Below are positions 24,301-35,489 of a stretch of DNA of 64,000 nt, piece after piece. Position numbers and translations under genes: made by a program. The notes under the pieces were generated by a model. That model did not search any database. It saw only the letters and a program-made list of their open reading frames with translations, and was not told the origin of the DNA. Location of the stretch: assembly GCA_033964015.1 (NCBI GenBank), contig CM066925.1:13697270-13761269 (forward strand). Direction: 5' to 3'. This stretch comes from Scolanthus callimorphus. Taxonomy: Eukaryota; Cnidaria; Anthozoa; Actiniaria; Edwardsiidae. Each line of letters begins with the position of its first letter. Within the stretch, counting starts at the first letter, position 1.

Positions 24301-26779
24301 ACCCGCAATGCGGGTGAATTGCCAGCTATGAAATGTTACGATTTCTCCCATCAAATGTCCTGCATGTCACAACTGTCTCACGAATATTTTCGGATATTTG
24401 ATTGCGAGGATTTAAGTCAGTTTAAGGAAAAGACAGTTTTAGAAAAAGACATTCATTCAAGTCAAGATCCTTTTTTGTGACACACAGGGAAAGTCTTTTC
24501 AGATAGTGTAGCTGAACGCCGTTTTGGGTTGCGAAGATTGCGTTTTCAGAGTTTATGTTGGATTTTGCACGGCTTGGCTACTAGACAAATTGTCACCTCC
24601 CCTGCTGTACCTGTATTTGATAGCTGTCATAAACCCCCTACCCATATCATATTTTGATAGTTGTCGCACACATGCACCCCCCTACCATACTTCATGACTC
24701 TCATACGATAGCTGTCGTACACTGGGACCCTCCTACCCATATTTGATAGCTGTCGCATTCAGGTACTCCCTACCCATATTTGATAGCTGTCGCATACAGG
24801 TACTCCCTACCCATATTTGATAGCTGTCTCATACAGGTACTCCCTACCCATATTTGATAGCTGTTGTACACGGGACCCTCCTATCCATTATTTGATAGAT
24901 GTCACATACAGGTACTCCCTACCCATATTTGATAGCTGTCGCATACAGGTACTCCCTACCCATATTTGATAGCTGTCGCATACAGGTACTCCCTACCCAT
25001 ATTTGAGAGCTGTCGTACACGGGGACCCTGTTACCCATACAGGTACCCCCTATCTATATTTTGATAGCTGTCGCATACAGTTACCCCTCTCTGCACCCCC
25101 CTGCACCCCCAAATTATTTCCCTATCTGGGGCAAGTGTTTTCACCTGCTCCCTTATGTCTAGACGAAGCTCAATAAATGAATAAATATTACTTACAGAGT
25201 TTCTTGAGTAGAATCCCCCCATCCAGCCCACAAGCTTTAGTAGTCTCATTCCCAGTGTTTCTGGAGGCTCTGCAATCATGGTGTCACTGCTTTGTGAACT
25301 CTGAAAGTGAAAACCACAAATGAAATGGTTCTCAAACATCAACTTATTTAATAGCCTCAATTTTAAAATATGACATTACTTGTGGTTCCAAAAATATTTA
25401 ACAATTATTCCTCAAGCCTGAATGAGGGATAGTGATGGGTAAATCTGAGACTTTTGACAAATTTCAAAATTAGAGTCCGAGTCTTTTCTCTTTGTCTCCC
25501 AAGAAAAATTCAAGACGACTGCAATTCATTTACTGTATTTCTCCTGAGAGAATTGCATGGAATTTTACAAAACCAAGGCAGTCTCCAAATTTTTGAGTCC
25601 TGGGGTTGGTGTCCCTGCATCTGACAGTATCATGCTTTGCTTACAAGTCAGAATGATAAAATAAAAATTTGAGACTCCAAGAACACGATAGAAAAATCTA
25701 AGATGGCCAAAATTGTGAGAAAAATGAGACTCCGAGACGTGCAAAAAAACTGCTGAGATTCCGAGATTCCGAACTGCTGAGACTTTCGAAATTTTAAGGT
25801 ACCCATCGCTACTCCTTCTATTGAACTTTTTAAATTCTTAAAATGCCAACGCTCCCCACACTTTAGCCTTGTCTCCCATTCTCCCATTTTGGGACCAAAT
25901 CTCCAGCATTAAAATAGAAATTCTGTAATCTGAAGAGCGATTTCATAGTTTTATTTTTGTAGACCCCAAACACCCCATCTTCTGCAGTTTGAAGGACAGT
26001 GGTCGGCATTTCTGTATCAACATTACCTGAACTGAAGATAAAGTTCTAGCAGCAATTAATCTGCTATGACTCAGCCTGTTTCTTGCAGTGAAGAGGCCAC
26101 AATCATTTTGGGTTGCATAAGAAGTTGTCATCACAGTTCTATTTGTGACCTTGAAAAAAGGAAAAAAAAATTATATTACATTAAAGAAACAACAAGAAAC
26201 AAACTAAAGAAAAACTCAAAACAACATTATCAGCAACGTAACACAGGTATCCCAATTGATACACGAGACACAAATCTGAAGACAAATCTTTATTTATTCA
26301 TTCAAAATATTTCAATATAGAATACAAAAATGAGGCTTTGGGTACGTGCAAAGGTAACAGCCAAGATATGCTCTGATGATCAATCAAGTAGAAAAGCTGA
26401 TGAGCGTGTACCAATATTTTGGGTTACCTGTGGTAGTAGGACATCCTACGCCGAAAATTATTACTTATACACATAAATCACAGTAAAGAAAATACACCAG
26501 TGAAAGGGTTTTTCAGTCATTCCTGGTATTGATGTGATGTTCCTTTTAAGTGCTGGAGATTTTCAAAATGGGCATCACAGTCAAAAGTGTTACGTAATTC
26601 CAGGCAATTCTACATATTCTATAACTAACTTATATTGGGACATTATGTCTGCAATATTCTCGAAATATTTCTCATTCAAAGTAGTATATTCATACCTTAT
26701 TAGGAAATACGCTCCTTGAAGTTAATGCACTAGAGCACTTGAGTACCTCCAACGCTTTACAGATACGTACAGCCCTCAT
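18310..26779 (-). CDS. UQCC1: UQCC1, ubiquinol-cytochrome c reductase complex assembly factor 1
   Basis: Nine minus-strand exons join in frame to 286 residues (human protein about 299): 26779-26696, 26149-26027, 25300-25196, 23887-23815, 23684-23642, 23007-22899, 20617-20537, 19667-19624 and 18508-18310 (TAA at 18312). The start chosen gives MRAVRICKALEVLKC, a basic, acid-poor N-terminus suited to a mitochondrial transit peptide; an in-frame ATG at 26902 would extend it. The chaperone domain shows DTFQSWFLVNQLHIW, MCLVRLKREG, SLMWQDVEAR, FYGLIFAYDE, VLAAALWRNMF and VEYVRRQAQHLDSL, which match the ubiquinol-cytochrome c chaperone (CBP3) family as I know it. The family acts in the mitochondrial matrix/inner membrane in cytochrome b synthesis and complex III assembly. 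It lies head to head with LDAH. Its introns hold many foldback elements. Confidence 0.93.
18600..18630. repeat. G-run region in UQCC1 intron 8
   Basis: A run of about 17 G at 18611-18627, followed by GTAAAGTCGCGTG, which repeats at 18655. It lies in the UQCC1 intron between the exons at 19624 and 18508. Confidence 0.7.
18800..19109. mobile_element. Foldback MITE, about 310 bp
   Basis: Arms of about 140 bp (TTCTACATATCTGTATTAG at the left; ACGGATGTGTAGAA at the right; AACTTCGTATTCTTACTCAC against its complement inside) surround the perfect hairpin GGACGGGCATCCATGCCCGT at 18942. It lies in a UQCC1 intron. Confidence 0.85.
19253..19437. mobile_element. Small foldback element
   Basis: TATTATATAAACACCAATGA at the left mirrors TCATTGATGTTTATATAATA at the right. 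The interior has tandem CACATGTGAAAATATCA. It lies in a UQCC1 intron, directly beside the next element. Confidence 0.8.
19444..19581. mobile_element. Small foldback element
   Basis: CATTACATGACCGCTTGGAG mirrors CTCCGCGCGGCCATGTAAT. The inner arm AGATACAAATTTTATCTTC pairs with GAAGATAAAATTCGTATCT. The tip CTCGTTCGCTGCGCTCACTC is GC-rich. It ends 43 bp before a UQCC1 exon boundary. Confidence 0.8.
20207..20418. mobile_element. Palindromic element, about 210 bp
   Basis: TTCTAAAAGCAATAAAAATA, CTTTCTGCGTGCTCTCTG and TTTCTTACAAACACTCGGGG are all mirrored after a centre near 20310 (CTCGCCTTCGGCTCATG). It lies in the UQCC1 intron between the exons at 20537 and 19667. Confidence 0.8.
20826..20992. 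mobile_element. CAATGGACGATTCCAGC-family MITE, copy 1
   Basis: CGATTCCAGCTATAAGCGCG at the left mirrors TATAGCTGGAATCGCCCATT at the right. The subterminal ACCGACATGCAGCGCGCGC is shared with copies at 46971-47090 and 54552-54972. It lies in the UQCC1 intron just upstream of the exon at 20617. Confidence 0.8.
21148..21369. mobile_element. Near-perfect palindromic element, about 220 bp
   Basis: Arms of about 105 bp (GAGATACACCGGAAGTCGCG, GGTCTAGCTTCGGTACAAAC and others) are mirrored with few mismatches around TTCAATTTGAATTCC. Ends are CATAGGCCT/AGGCCTATG-like. The high arm identity suggests a young copy. It lies in a UQCC1 intron. Confidence 0.85.
21537..22852. mobile_element. 1.3-kb element with about 400-bp TIRs, TTAA-flanked
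   Basis: GGTCTCTGTAAACC at the left is mirrored by GGTTTACAGAGACC at the right. Homology between the arms continues past CCAGACCACTAGCGGTTTG and ATTTTCGATATTTTTCATA for about 400 bp. TTAA flanks both ends (21533-21536 and 22853-22856). The interior (about 21960-22560) has no recognisable transposase. It lies in a UQCC1 intron. Confidence 0.8.
24611..25088. repeat. Minisatellite, about 37-bp unit
   Basis: About twelve tandem units of the type CATATTTGATAGCTGTCGCA followed by TACAGGTACTCCCTACC. The most uniform units lie at 24740-25010. It occupies the UQCC1 intron between the exons at 25196 and 23887. Confidence 0.95.
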
Positions 26780-27098
26780 GTCTAAGATCTCTTCGACAGT
26801 CAAAACAACTTTCACTTCACTATGCCGCGCCGTAACCTCAAAAACAAATCTAAAACGCCGCAATTTTGCGTGAAACCTTGAAATGAAAACCGCCTGTGTC
26901 AATTTCTATAAGAAATCCATCTTCTCTCTTTCAGTTTAACAGAAAGGACTCAATTTTTCAGTCGAAAGTCAAGACACAACACATTCGCAAGACTACGCCG
27001 CCATTTTAGATTCACGATCTGAACCTCGTTTTCATGTTCAAGTGGCGACTCATTCCCAAGCCCCTTATGAATATTTATGAGGACGAGAAACCAGCAAG
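26780..27098. promoter_or_regulatory. Bidirectional promoter between UQCC1 and LDAH
   Basis: Only 319 bp separate the two chosen start codons. GCCGCCATTTTAGA near 26998 (complement TCTAAAATGGCGGC) and CAAGATGGCGAGCG over the LDAH start are both YY1-type motifs, common in TATA-less housekeeping promoters near the transcription start. No TATA box is evident. Shared regulation is an inference from the arrangement. Confidence 0.65.
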
Positions 27099-30000
27099 AT
27101 GGCGAGCGAAGAAGACATGATCTCCATAGTGGAGAAAGATGTTATGAGAGTAAATGGAATTCCAACAGTTGTGTCGAATTTATTACCACGGGAAAATGGA
27201 AGTGATTTATGTGTGGTTATAATCCCTGGAAATCCCGGACTGATAGAATATTATGATGATTTTATAATAGCTCTTTTCCAATGGAGTGACAAAACTCTTC
27301 CGATTTATGGCATTTCCCATGCAGGTGAGGTATAAAATATCATGTATTTAGTATTTAATCATGAAAATTATTTAAAAAACTTATAATTTAGAAATAAATG
27401 GCACTCTGAAAATATTAAAACTCTTTCCCATTAAAAGATTAGTGCCGAATATCATTGAAAAAAAAAGCTTGCAGCACTGTATATACTCTGGACAATAGTA
27501 CCGGTAACTTGTAAATAAGGTCAGAATGCCCGGTAATATATTACAACATTTATTAGCTAAAGAAATCTTAAAAATTTGTTACAAGAAACGGAAGATAAAA
27601 TCAATCCTTCTTTTTTGTAGAAGAATTTTTAAGTTGTAAATATTGGAAATATTTTAGATATAACATAAAGATCCCATGGGTTTTGTTAATAATATATTCG
27701 TGATCGGATTACTCCAATTAGTATTATTATGGTTTATGCGAGTAGAGTTCGAACATTGATTCCAAAACTGCAAAGCTGATTAAAATCTTATACTCATGCT
27801 AATTGGTCAGGCTTCATAAACTAGCTAGCTAATACAAAGACAGGTGAAATACACTTAGACGCGCAAACAACGAGTGTTGATTAGCATTGGTTAATTTTCG
27901 GAAAGGGGGAAAATTATTAACCGAATGTGGGTTCTGTCGGTGTGTCGGCATAAACACTTTTATCATTGCCCTGCAGGAATCTCTGTTTTGTGGTTATATA
28001 AATTTCTAATTCACAGCTTCTCCTCTTTAGTACTCCACAGAAATATTTCAAGATTCCAATGATACATACCCTTCAGTGTTGTCAAGCTGGTTTATGAGGA
28101 GGTTTGTGCGGGAATCTTATTTAACAATAAAAAAAATCACAAGGGTCAACTAAAGTTTTCATTAATAAGTAATGGCATATTGTCTGAGTATTATGCAGTG
28201 GGTATAATTTTTCATAAAGTGTTGAGGTTTCAAGATCATGGAATTGGAATTCCTGATAAAGGTCATGTATAATTAAGTAAAAATAATTCAAGAATGCTTA
28301 TAGGAAAATGGAAAAGTTAATCTTTTTACATTTAAACTTATGTAAAAAAATTTTTTTTGCTATATGAATGTTTAAAAAAATTACTTTGTTATTTTCTTAC
28401 ACAACTTTTTCATTTGTCCAAGGACATTAGAAAATAAATATTATTTTCTGTAGATGTGAAAGCTTTATTTATCTGAAAAAAGAAAACAGTGTCACTTAAA
28501 AATAAGATTAATGCAATTTATATTTTATTAGCATATGACAGTCCTGACAGCCTTTTATTAAAGAGCCTTAAATTCAATGCAATCTGAAGAAGTAACCAGA
28601 AAAGAGAATTTTAGGGATTCAGTAGAGAGGCTGACTTCCATCTTTTGTCACTAAGACAAAGGTTACACCTCATTATACTATAGGATTATCTAAAAAGAAA
28701 CCAGGGATAAATGTTGGCAATCCTGGAAAACGCAGTCCAGCTACAAAATAACCTAATAACCTAAAGTTCAGTCCCTCTCATTGGATGGCTTCCTTTACTT
28801 CTCTTCCCCCGTTTTTATGGCTGTAAATTTCATATTTCAGGTCACTCTCCAATAGTAGCTGATTTCTCCAAGCAAGAGTATAACAAACCCTCACAGGAAG
28901 ATGAATGCCGAGTTTGTACAGGAACCTACACCCTACAAGAGCAGATCTCCCACAAGAAAACCTTCATAGAAAATCACATCCCTAAGCACAACAAAATAGT
29001 ACTTGTTGGTCACTCTATAGGGGCCTACATTGCCCTTAAACTCTTACGGGAATCAAGTCGAGCTTGTGACGTAGTGAAATCAATTTTGTTGTTCCCAACA
29101 ATTGAACGGATGGCATCATCCCCAAATGGAAGAATAATCTCCCCAATAGTGAACTATTTCAAGTGGTTTGCAGTGTCCACTGTGTCTGTAGTGTCCTATT
29201 TGCCAGCATCCTTTACTAGACTAATGGTGCGCTGGTGGTTCAGTGGAAGGAAAACCAATAATAGGGTCATTGATACTACAATGAAGCTTTTGAGCTCGGA
29301 TGCAAGCAATAACTGTTTAAATATGGCCTATTGTGAGATGCAAGAAGTTGATGAACTGGATGAGGAGGTAGGCTGACATCTTTAGAAACCCAGGATTTTT
29401 ACTGTGAGTCTAAACTGTACTATGTGATGCCCTATAAGGACCCTATAAGATGTTACCGGATCATATAGGATTCTATAGTCTGTCGTATAGGATCTTAGGA
29501 AACAGGATCCTGAAAAGAAAAGTAAAAAGTATTTTCTTATTTGATGTCAGTAACTAGTAACAGCCTTCGCCTGGAAAACCTGACACCAATGGTGCAGCAC
29601 TTTCTCTAATATCAGAGCTCCTTTTAAGGAACTCAAAGCTTATAAGCAAGCTACTTGTACTTGGAACAGAGAAAAGTTGATACATTGATGTCAGGGGTTC
29701 TCAGGACCTGTGGCCACTTTTTTTTTAGGATCCTGATCGAGGGCTTAGCCAAAAAATGTATCGCACAAATGGGGAATACTTTGAGGAAGGGGGGGGGGGG
29801 GACTCCTCTCTGTGGGCCATGTATTTTGGGAGGGGTCAACAAATTGCTGCACCTTATCATTTTTGGAATCTTGCACCTTTAGTGGCATCATAGATGAGTT
29901 TGCACTTTCAGTTGGTAATAGTGTTACTAGTGCATAACTCATGACCGGTGAAGATTACAATGACTCTTATGATGATGATGATGGTGTTTATGATGCTAAT

Positions 30001-31008
30001 GAGTGGGACCATGCAACAAGAATTCTTGGTGGGGATCTGGACATAACTCATAATGTGTGGTTCCAAAAAATATCCATACCCCCCCCGACGGAAGGGTGTT
30101 GAAAAGTGACCCCCCCTCCCCTCTGGAATTTCCGAAGAAAAATACAGTATTTGTATGGAAAAGATCAGGTAAATTGACCCCCCACCCTCTGGAATTTCCA
30201 ATCCCTTCCGTAGGGGGGTATGGATAATTTCTGGAACCACACATTCACCCTACCCATAATGTATTGCTTTATTTTGTTTATTATGATTCATTGCACCAGA
30301 AACTCTGTAATTATGGGTTTTTCTCACGTGTGTATGGTAAAATGTGGTAAACTGACAAAAATAAAGCTTTTGTGACAAGTCTCTGGATTTTGATTGTATC
30401 GAAGCAGTGCATTCTGGGTAGGGTGGTTGGTGGGGATTGGACACATCACTAGTCAATATAACTAACAATTTTGATGATGTTGATACTGATGTTAATGGGT
30501 GGGGCTGTGCAGCAATATTTTTTTAGGATGAGGTTGTGACGTTGTAACTCATAACTTACTTTAAATTGATGACAACAATGACTTTGATGAGGATGATGAA
30601 AGCCGGTGATTACAAAAAGTGGACAGGCAGGAAGATTTTCCGGTAAACTGGGAGATTATTGCAATGGCCTAACACTACTGTGAATGTGCAGGAATTATTT
30701 TTACCAATCTTAAGCAGACTAGGGATGTACCTTAGTAAGAGCATAGTAAGAGCCTTCTCACCTGGTTACTGATGACATTATCCCCTTCTCAGGTCATTGA
30801 CAAGAACCTCAAGAAGCTCATATTCTATTATGGTTCAACGGACCACTGGGCACCAGTTTCTTACTATGAGGATCTGAAGGCCAAGTTTCCCAAGGGTGAG
30901 ATCTACTTGTGCCAGCGGAACTTTGAACATGCTTTTGTATTGACTGCCTCTGTTGAGGTAGCCGAAATAGTATGGGGCTGGATAGAGGGGATGTCACCAT
31001 ATGAGTGA
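27099..31008 (+). CDS. LDAH: LDAH, lipid droplet-associated hydrolase
   Basis: Three exons (27099-27324, 28841-29367, 30793-31008) join in phase to 322 residues (human protein 325), ending in TGA. It has an alpha/beta-hydrolase fold: IIPGNPGLIEYY at residues 41-52 near the oxyanion region, nucleophile motif GHSIG with Ser134, acid Asp268 in YYGSTDHW, and His297 in FEHAFV. LLFPTIERMASSPNGRI, in the middle part, is a hallmark of this family. Family members sit on lipid droplets and endoplasmic reticulum and affect triacylglycerol and sterol-ester turnover; the exact substrate remains debated. All catalytic residues are present, so it is probably functional. It is divergently paired with UQCC1. 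A MITE lies 29 bp after the stop and so probably falls in the 3' UTR. Confidence 0.96.
27325..28840. other. LDAH intron 1
   Basis: AT-rich intron with GTGAGG donor and TTTCAG acceptor. No gene or clear transposon was recognised in it. Confidence 0.6.
30054..30243. mobile_element. 190-bp MITE with TGTGTGGTTCCA ends
   Basis: TGTGTGGTTCCAAAAAATAT at the left mirrors ATAATTTCTGGAACCACACA at the right. Inner arms TCCATACCCCCCC and CCTCTGGAATTTCC are also mirrored. It lies in LDAH intron 2. Confidence 0.85.
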
Positions 31009-31036
31009 ACACAAAATTTCGATTCCAAAAATTCTT

Positions 31037-31728
31037 GTACCCATAGCTCCCCAGCTTGTTGCCATGCAGGGAGGCTGTGATAACAGCCACTGGCCCATGT
31101 GCAAGATTTGATGCAAGCTTCTGAGAGTAAGAACTTTCTGCACAAGCCACAACATTCAAAATCAGTGAAGGCATATGGCTGAGGTGCATGCACAACATTT
31201 AAAATGCAGAGCCCGTGAGAGAAGGACTTTCTTATAGCATGAGCTAATCTTCAAAATCAGCCAATCATTGAAGGCATATGGTTGAGGCGCATACACAACA
31301 TTTGATGCAGAGCCGTTGAGAGAAAGAACTTTCTTAGCATGAACTAATCTTCAAAATCAGTCAATCATTGCATATTGTTGAGGCGCATGCACAACATTTG
31401 ATGCAGAGCCATCGAGAAAAAGAACTTTCTTAGCATGAACTAATCTTCAAAATCAGCCAATCAGTGAAGGCGTTGAGGCGCATGCACAACATTTGATGCA
31501 AAGCCATTGGGAGAAAGAACTTTATTAGCATATTGAACTATCTTCAAAATCAGTCAATCATTGAAGGCATATGGTTGAGATGCATACAACATTTGATGCA
31601 GAGCCATTGAGAGAAAGAGCTTTCTTATCATGAACTAATCTTCAAAATCAGCCAATCATTGAAGGCCCCCAAATGGCTGTTACCAGCGCCTACACAATGA
31701 GGTGACGAACTGGGGATCTCTGGGTATT
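31037..31728. mobile_element. MITE of the TACCCAGAGCTCC family, copy 3, with internal tandem expansion
   Basis: TTGTACCCATAGCTCCCCAG at the left mirrors CTGGGGATCTCTGGGTA at the right. The interior holds about five units of roughly 100 bp (GCATACACAACATTTGATGC, GAGAAAGAACTTTCTTAGCA, AATCTTCAAAATCAGCCAAT), so it is over three times the length of copies 1 and 2. It begins 29 bp after the LDAH stop codon. Confidence 0.8.
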
Positions 31729-33600
31729 CAGGTTGTTTTGGGCATTGAGCAATTGGCCATACTAAACACAATACAATGCTCTGCAAGAAGCGGTGTCACA
31801 ATTTAGCACACTTTTGGTGATGTAAAAGCCTTCCAAATAACTGATGGATAGCCACAATAATAGTCTAGGTATAGGTGTAGGTTTTTTTGCAAAGATTAGT
31901 TTTGCCTAATTTTCCCGGCAACACATCCCGCTCGGTCCGCCCGAAATTCCGCAACTTTTGGCTTTTTCCCATTGCACCTTATCGATAACAGGAATGGAAC
32001 TTTTGAAAGTGTTTTCCAGGAGTTTTATCTAACACTCAATGTGCACGGATGGTTGGATGGTAAGTTTCTTTATTTACCATTCAGTATGTTTTGCAAACCG
32101 GAATGCAGCGTTCATAAAGTTTGAAGAAGCACGTCGAGTAAAGACGCAACGCATGTGCTAGGAAAAGGCCAACCAATGTTTTACTCTTTTATTATGTCTA
32201 TTATTCTGTTTTGTAAGCTCTTTGCAAATTTCTTGATGACAGAATAGATGCTGACCGGACTTGCTGTGGACTTCAGAACTAAAAAAAGCATGAAAAAGAG
32301 CAAGTCATTTTTAACGCTCATTATTTTTATCAACAACGTTTGGCATTACGCCGTTTGATCAAACGCTTGTATAAATTAATTGAACTGGGTCGTTAGAGAG
32401 GAAATTAAATCGTTAGGCAAAGCGTTTGCATTATCTCCTCATTAACATTGTGACCGTTATGTGTACTCACTTGATCGTTAGGCAATTTTACTAGATCGTT
32501 AGACGAAACGACAAGATTTGGTGGTCGTTAGAAAATGACCGTTTAACGATCTATCGTTATGATACGTTTTCCCATGCAGGGTCACAAATAGCCTTTTAAC
32601 TACAAAGTGATCATAATTGTAGGATTTATGGACCTATAACAGAGCAGATGGAAACGGATGGTAACAAGAGTTTTTTAAAATCTTTGTGGGATGAACAGTT
32701 TTCAAAGTTTGAAAATTTGTTTGAAAATCGGCAACAAATTTTATCGTCTTGCCGATAAAACTTATCTACATTGCTTACTATGTTACTAGGCTAATGTCAA
32801 ATGGTATAAGTGATTTGGGATGATTACATACAAATTTAGAGGCTGTATTTGCAAATTTATTCAACAGCCATGACACAGCCCCTTTAAATGACCACCAAAC
32901 AGTAGATTCCAAACAGCCAAATGCCAAATTTATTCAGAATGGTATTAATTCCATTAATTGAAGATGACATGCCATCAGAACTGGTGTTTTATTTTCTTGA
33001 CAACTTACTTATGATTCATGAACTAATTCTTTTGAAAATTTGGGGCATGTATCAGTTTTACAAAAATGATGTGGATAGAATCAAACTTTTTAAAATTCTT
33101 AAATTTATATTTATAAATATTTAAACAGGTCAGGAGATATTTTTGTGTATTCAGTTTTGCAAGAATGCATGTATGATCTGTGTGTTGGCCCAGGGGTATT
33201 TATTTCAGAATTGAAAGCTGTAAATGGTTGTTTTAATTAGACCCTGTGTCCGATTGGTGTGACAAGAATATTATAGTGTGATCTAATACAATAAGAAACT
33301 TTCAAAATAACATTATTAGTTTGCTGTTTATGACTTAAAACTTAAACCAGATTTAGATGGATCAAAATTCCATGAGGTTTAGACGGATTGAATTCACACT
33401 CATCTTTAACCATTAAACCTCAAGCCTAAAGAATAATCATCTAATGGTGAGAGTTTTACCCAAGTCATAATTTTGAAATCATTATCCACCAGCCGTCTTA
33501 AAATCTGCACTGTAACGAAACGAAATAACTTAAGATCATTAAAGTTGATCTTGTGTGTTTGCTGTTGAGATCATTACAAGTGCCCAGCACTTTATCCCGG
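31729..33600. other. Intergenic, no gene recognised
   Basis: AT-rich. ATCGTTAG-type motifs recur between about 32390 and 32570 (ATCGTTAGGCAA, ATCGTTAGACGA, CGATCTATCGTTAT), suggesting a degraded repeat. The open frame at 32921-33124 has no recognisable features. Confidence 0.5.
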
Positions 33601-33823
33601 TTTAGTATAATTATTCAAGTGATTCTAAGAAATTCCGCGCGCTGATTGGTCGAGAGGCTCGCTTTCTCTTGCTATAATCACCTACAGGTGATTATAACAT
33701 TGAAAGGTTGGGAGTGCACGCTCGAGTTTTGTAATGACCGTGAAAAAATAAATAAATAAAAATAAAACTTTTTTGCCTAAAACTCTTATGAATCATTTGA
33801 GGAAATTAACGAATTATACTAAA
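33601..33823. mobile_element. MITE of the TTTAGTATAATTACTCAAG family, copy 2
   Basis: TTTAGTATAATTATTCAAGT at the left mirrors AATTATACTAAAA at the right. The interior carries CGCGCGCTGATTGGTCGAGA and the hairpin ATAATCACCTACAGGTGATTAT, as in copy 1 at 6943. Confidence 0.75.
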
Positions 33824-34136
33824 ACAATTAGTCGCCTCAGGCTCTGTGATTATCTTTTATTATTACGAGGCTAGATGAATGATAATGATTTACTGTCCCG
33901 TGGGGTAAAAAACGTCCCTTTCTACTACTACTAAAGGCATCGACCGTTCCCAGAAAATGGCAACGGCCGTTCTATAAGGCATCTACCGTTTATGAAATGA
34001 AAATGTGCATCGGTGACATGAAACGTCGACATACAACTTTGACATGAAACTACAGTCACCACTGAGCCCTCCTTTATTAACTTGTACGTCTTTTTGAGAA
34101 GCACATAAAATCCCCGATTCTTCTTCTTGAAAAATA

Positions 34137-34277
34137 TAGAGCAGATTTCAGATGACTGTCGTGAGTAACTTTAACTTTAACTCGCAATTACTTTGTAATT
34201 ACTCCTATAGGTTTTATTCAGAATTTGTGTAATTTCTTTGCGATTGGTTTCACTACAGTCATATTAAAACTGCTCTA
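34137..34277. mobile_element. 141-bp MITE with TAGAGCAGATTT ends
   Basis: TAGAGCAGATTTCAGATGAC at the left mirrors ACAGTCATATTAAAACTGCT at the right (about 23-bp TIR). The left end matches the element at 6168-6662. Confidence 0.7.
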
Positions 34278-34477
34278 TTTCAAAGTATCGATTGTTTGAT
34301 TAATGAAAGGGTTCCAAGTTATTAGTTTTACACAGTCAAAGTCAACTTGAGGCACCTGTACTAGCTAAAATGTAATCTCTATATATATTGTAACTTAATT
34401 TTGTGAATATGATTGAGCGACTGCAAATATCAATGTCACAATGCCAAGGGCATACACCAACCGGATTAGATTGTCCC

Positions 34478-34665
34478 ACCGACCGGTTGGCTTAGTGGTA
34501 GAGCGCCGGCCGGGCTGTTGTGCGGGAGTTTGGGGGTTCAAACCTTCGGCAAGACCAACACTCAGGGTCCTTTTCTTGAAATAATTGAGGAGAAGGTGCT
34601 GTCTTAGCTCTAACATCTTAAAACTACTACCACTACTAATAATAATGATAATATACGGTTTTACG
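34478..34665 (+). mobile_element. tRNA-derived SINE
   Basis: A tRNA-like head carries box A (TTGGCTTAGTGGTAGAGCG) and box B (GGGGTTCAAACCT) at the spacing of an RNA polymerase III internal promoter. A non-tRNA body follows and then a short microsatellite-like stretch (ACTACCACTACTAATAATAA). The head does not fold as a clean functional tRNA (long, mismatched variable part), so it is called a SINE and not a tRNA gene. Confidence 0.65.
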
Positions 34666-35489
34666 GGCACCTCACTAAGTCTCGGTGCTCTTACATGGGT
34701 TATATAAAACTAAAACAAAAACTATAATTCATGGAAGCCCGTGCACGTGCACGTGGATAATTTACAATTGTATCATTGTAGAATAGTCTAGCTGTGAGGT
34801 CTCTAAAATTTCAGCGATTCAAGCTAGATTTTCCTATTTTTCTGTATGGAGAAATTTGATGTTCGAAAGTTCTTGGCACATAATATTGAGAGACAAAAAT
34901 GGCCCAAACAAAATAATACAAAAGTGTGAGCGAAGAAATATCTCGAACGAAACTTTTAGCTGTTCTAATAATGCTATTAGAAAAGATAGTTAATCAATCA
35001 TGATCTTAATGGGTTCGTGTGTACTGGCTTTACTATATGAAGTTTCGAAATAAAGATCAAGAGCCCTTAATATTTAATTAGTTCTTAGCATTTTAATTTC
35101 GTTGTTATTCTTATTGCAATGAGGTATCCGGGAATCGGCAGCCTTTTGACCGCATGGGGTTCATAATATCATTGTCAAAGTCACCACCTAGCCAATATTA
35201 AAAATGTCTATAGTTGAATTCGTTTTAGACTTTCAAAAAGGGTCTTCTAGAATGGGCAGAAACCCCGACAAAATACAAAATGTTCAATAGTTCCTTCCAT
35301 TTACGCCACACCCACACTAAATTTAAAATGTATACAATTTCATTCATTCACAATGCTTATTATACAGCCTGGAAATTTAAAGTGTCTCCTATGGCGTTCT
35401 GCTTGCCACCTTATTCCTTCTTAGCGCATTTCGCTCTTGTTATGTATTACTGACTGTTTCTTGGCGGCAGCCAAAAGATATAAGGAAGT
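34666..35489. other. Intergenic, no gene recognised
   Basis: AT-rich sequence downstream of the minus-strand GPCR. No coding frame, RNA or recognisable transposon seen. Confidence 0.5.

Noticed and set aside
24611..25088. CRISPR-like array
   Set aside because: Units are contiguous 37-bp minisatellite repeats without unique spacers, in a eukaryotic intron.
26780..26902. Upstream in-frame start of UQCC1 at 26902
   Set aside because: The extension is not transit-peptide-like and is less consistent with family length. The Met at 26779 gives a short basic leader. Not excluded.
34478..34552. Functional tRNA gene
   Set aside because: Boxes A and B are present, but the stem pairings and anticodon arm do not form a clean cloverleaf and a SINE body follows.
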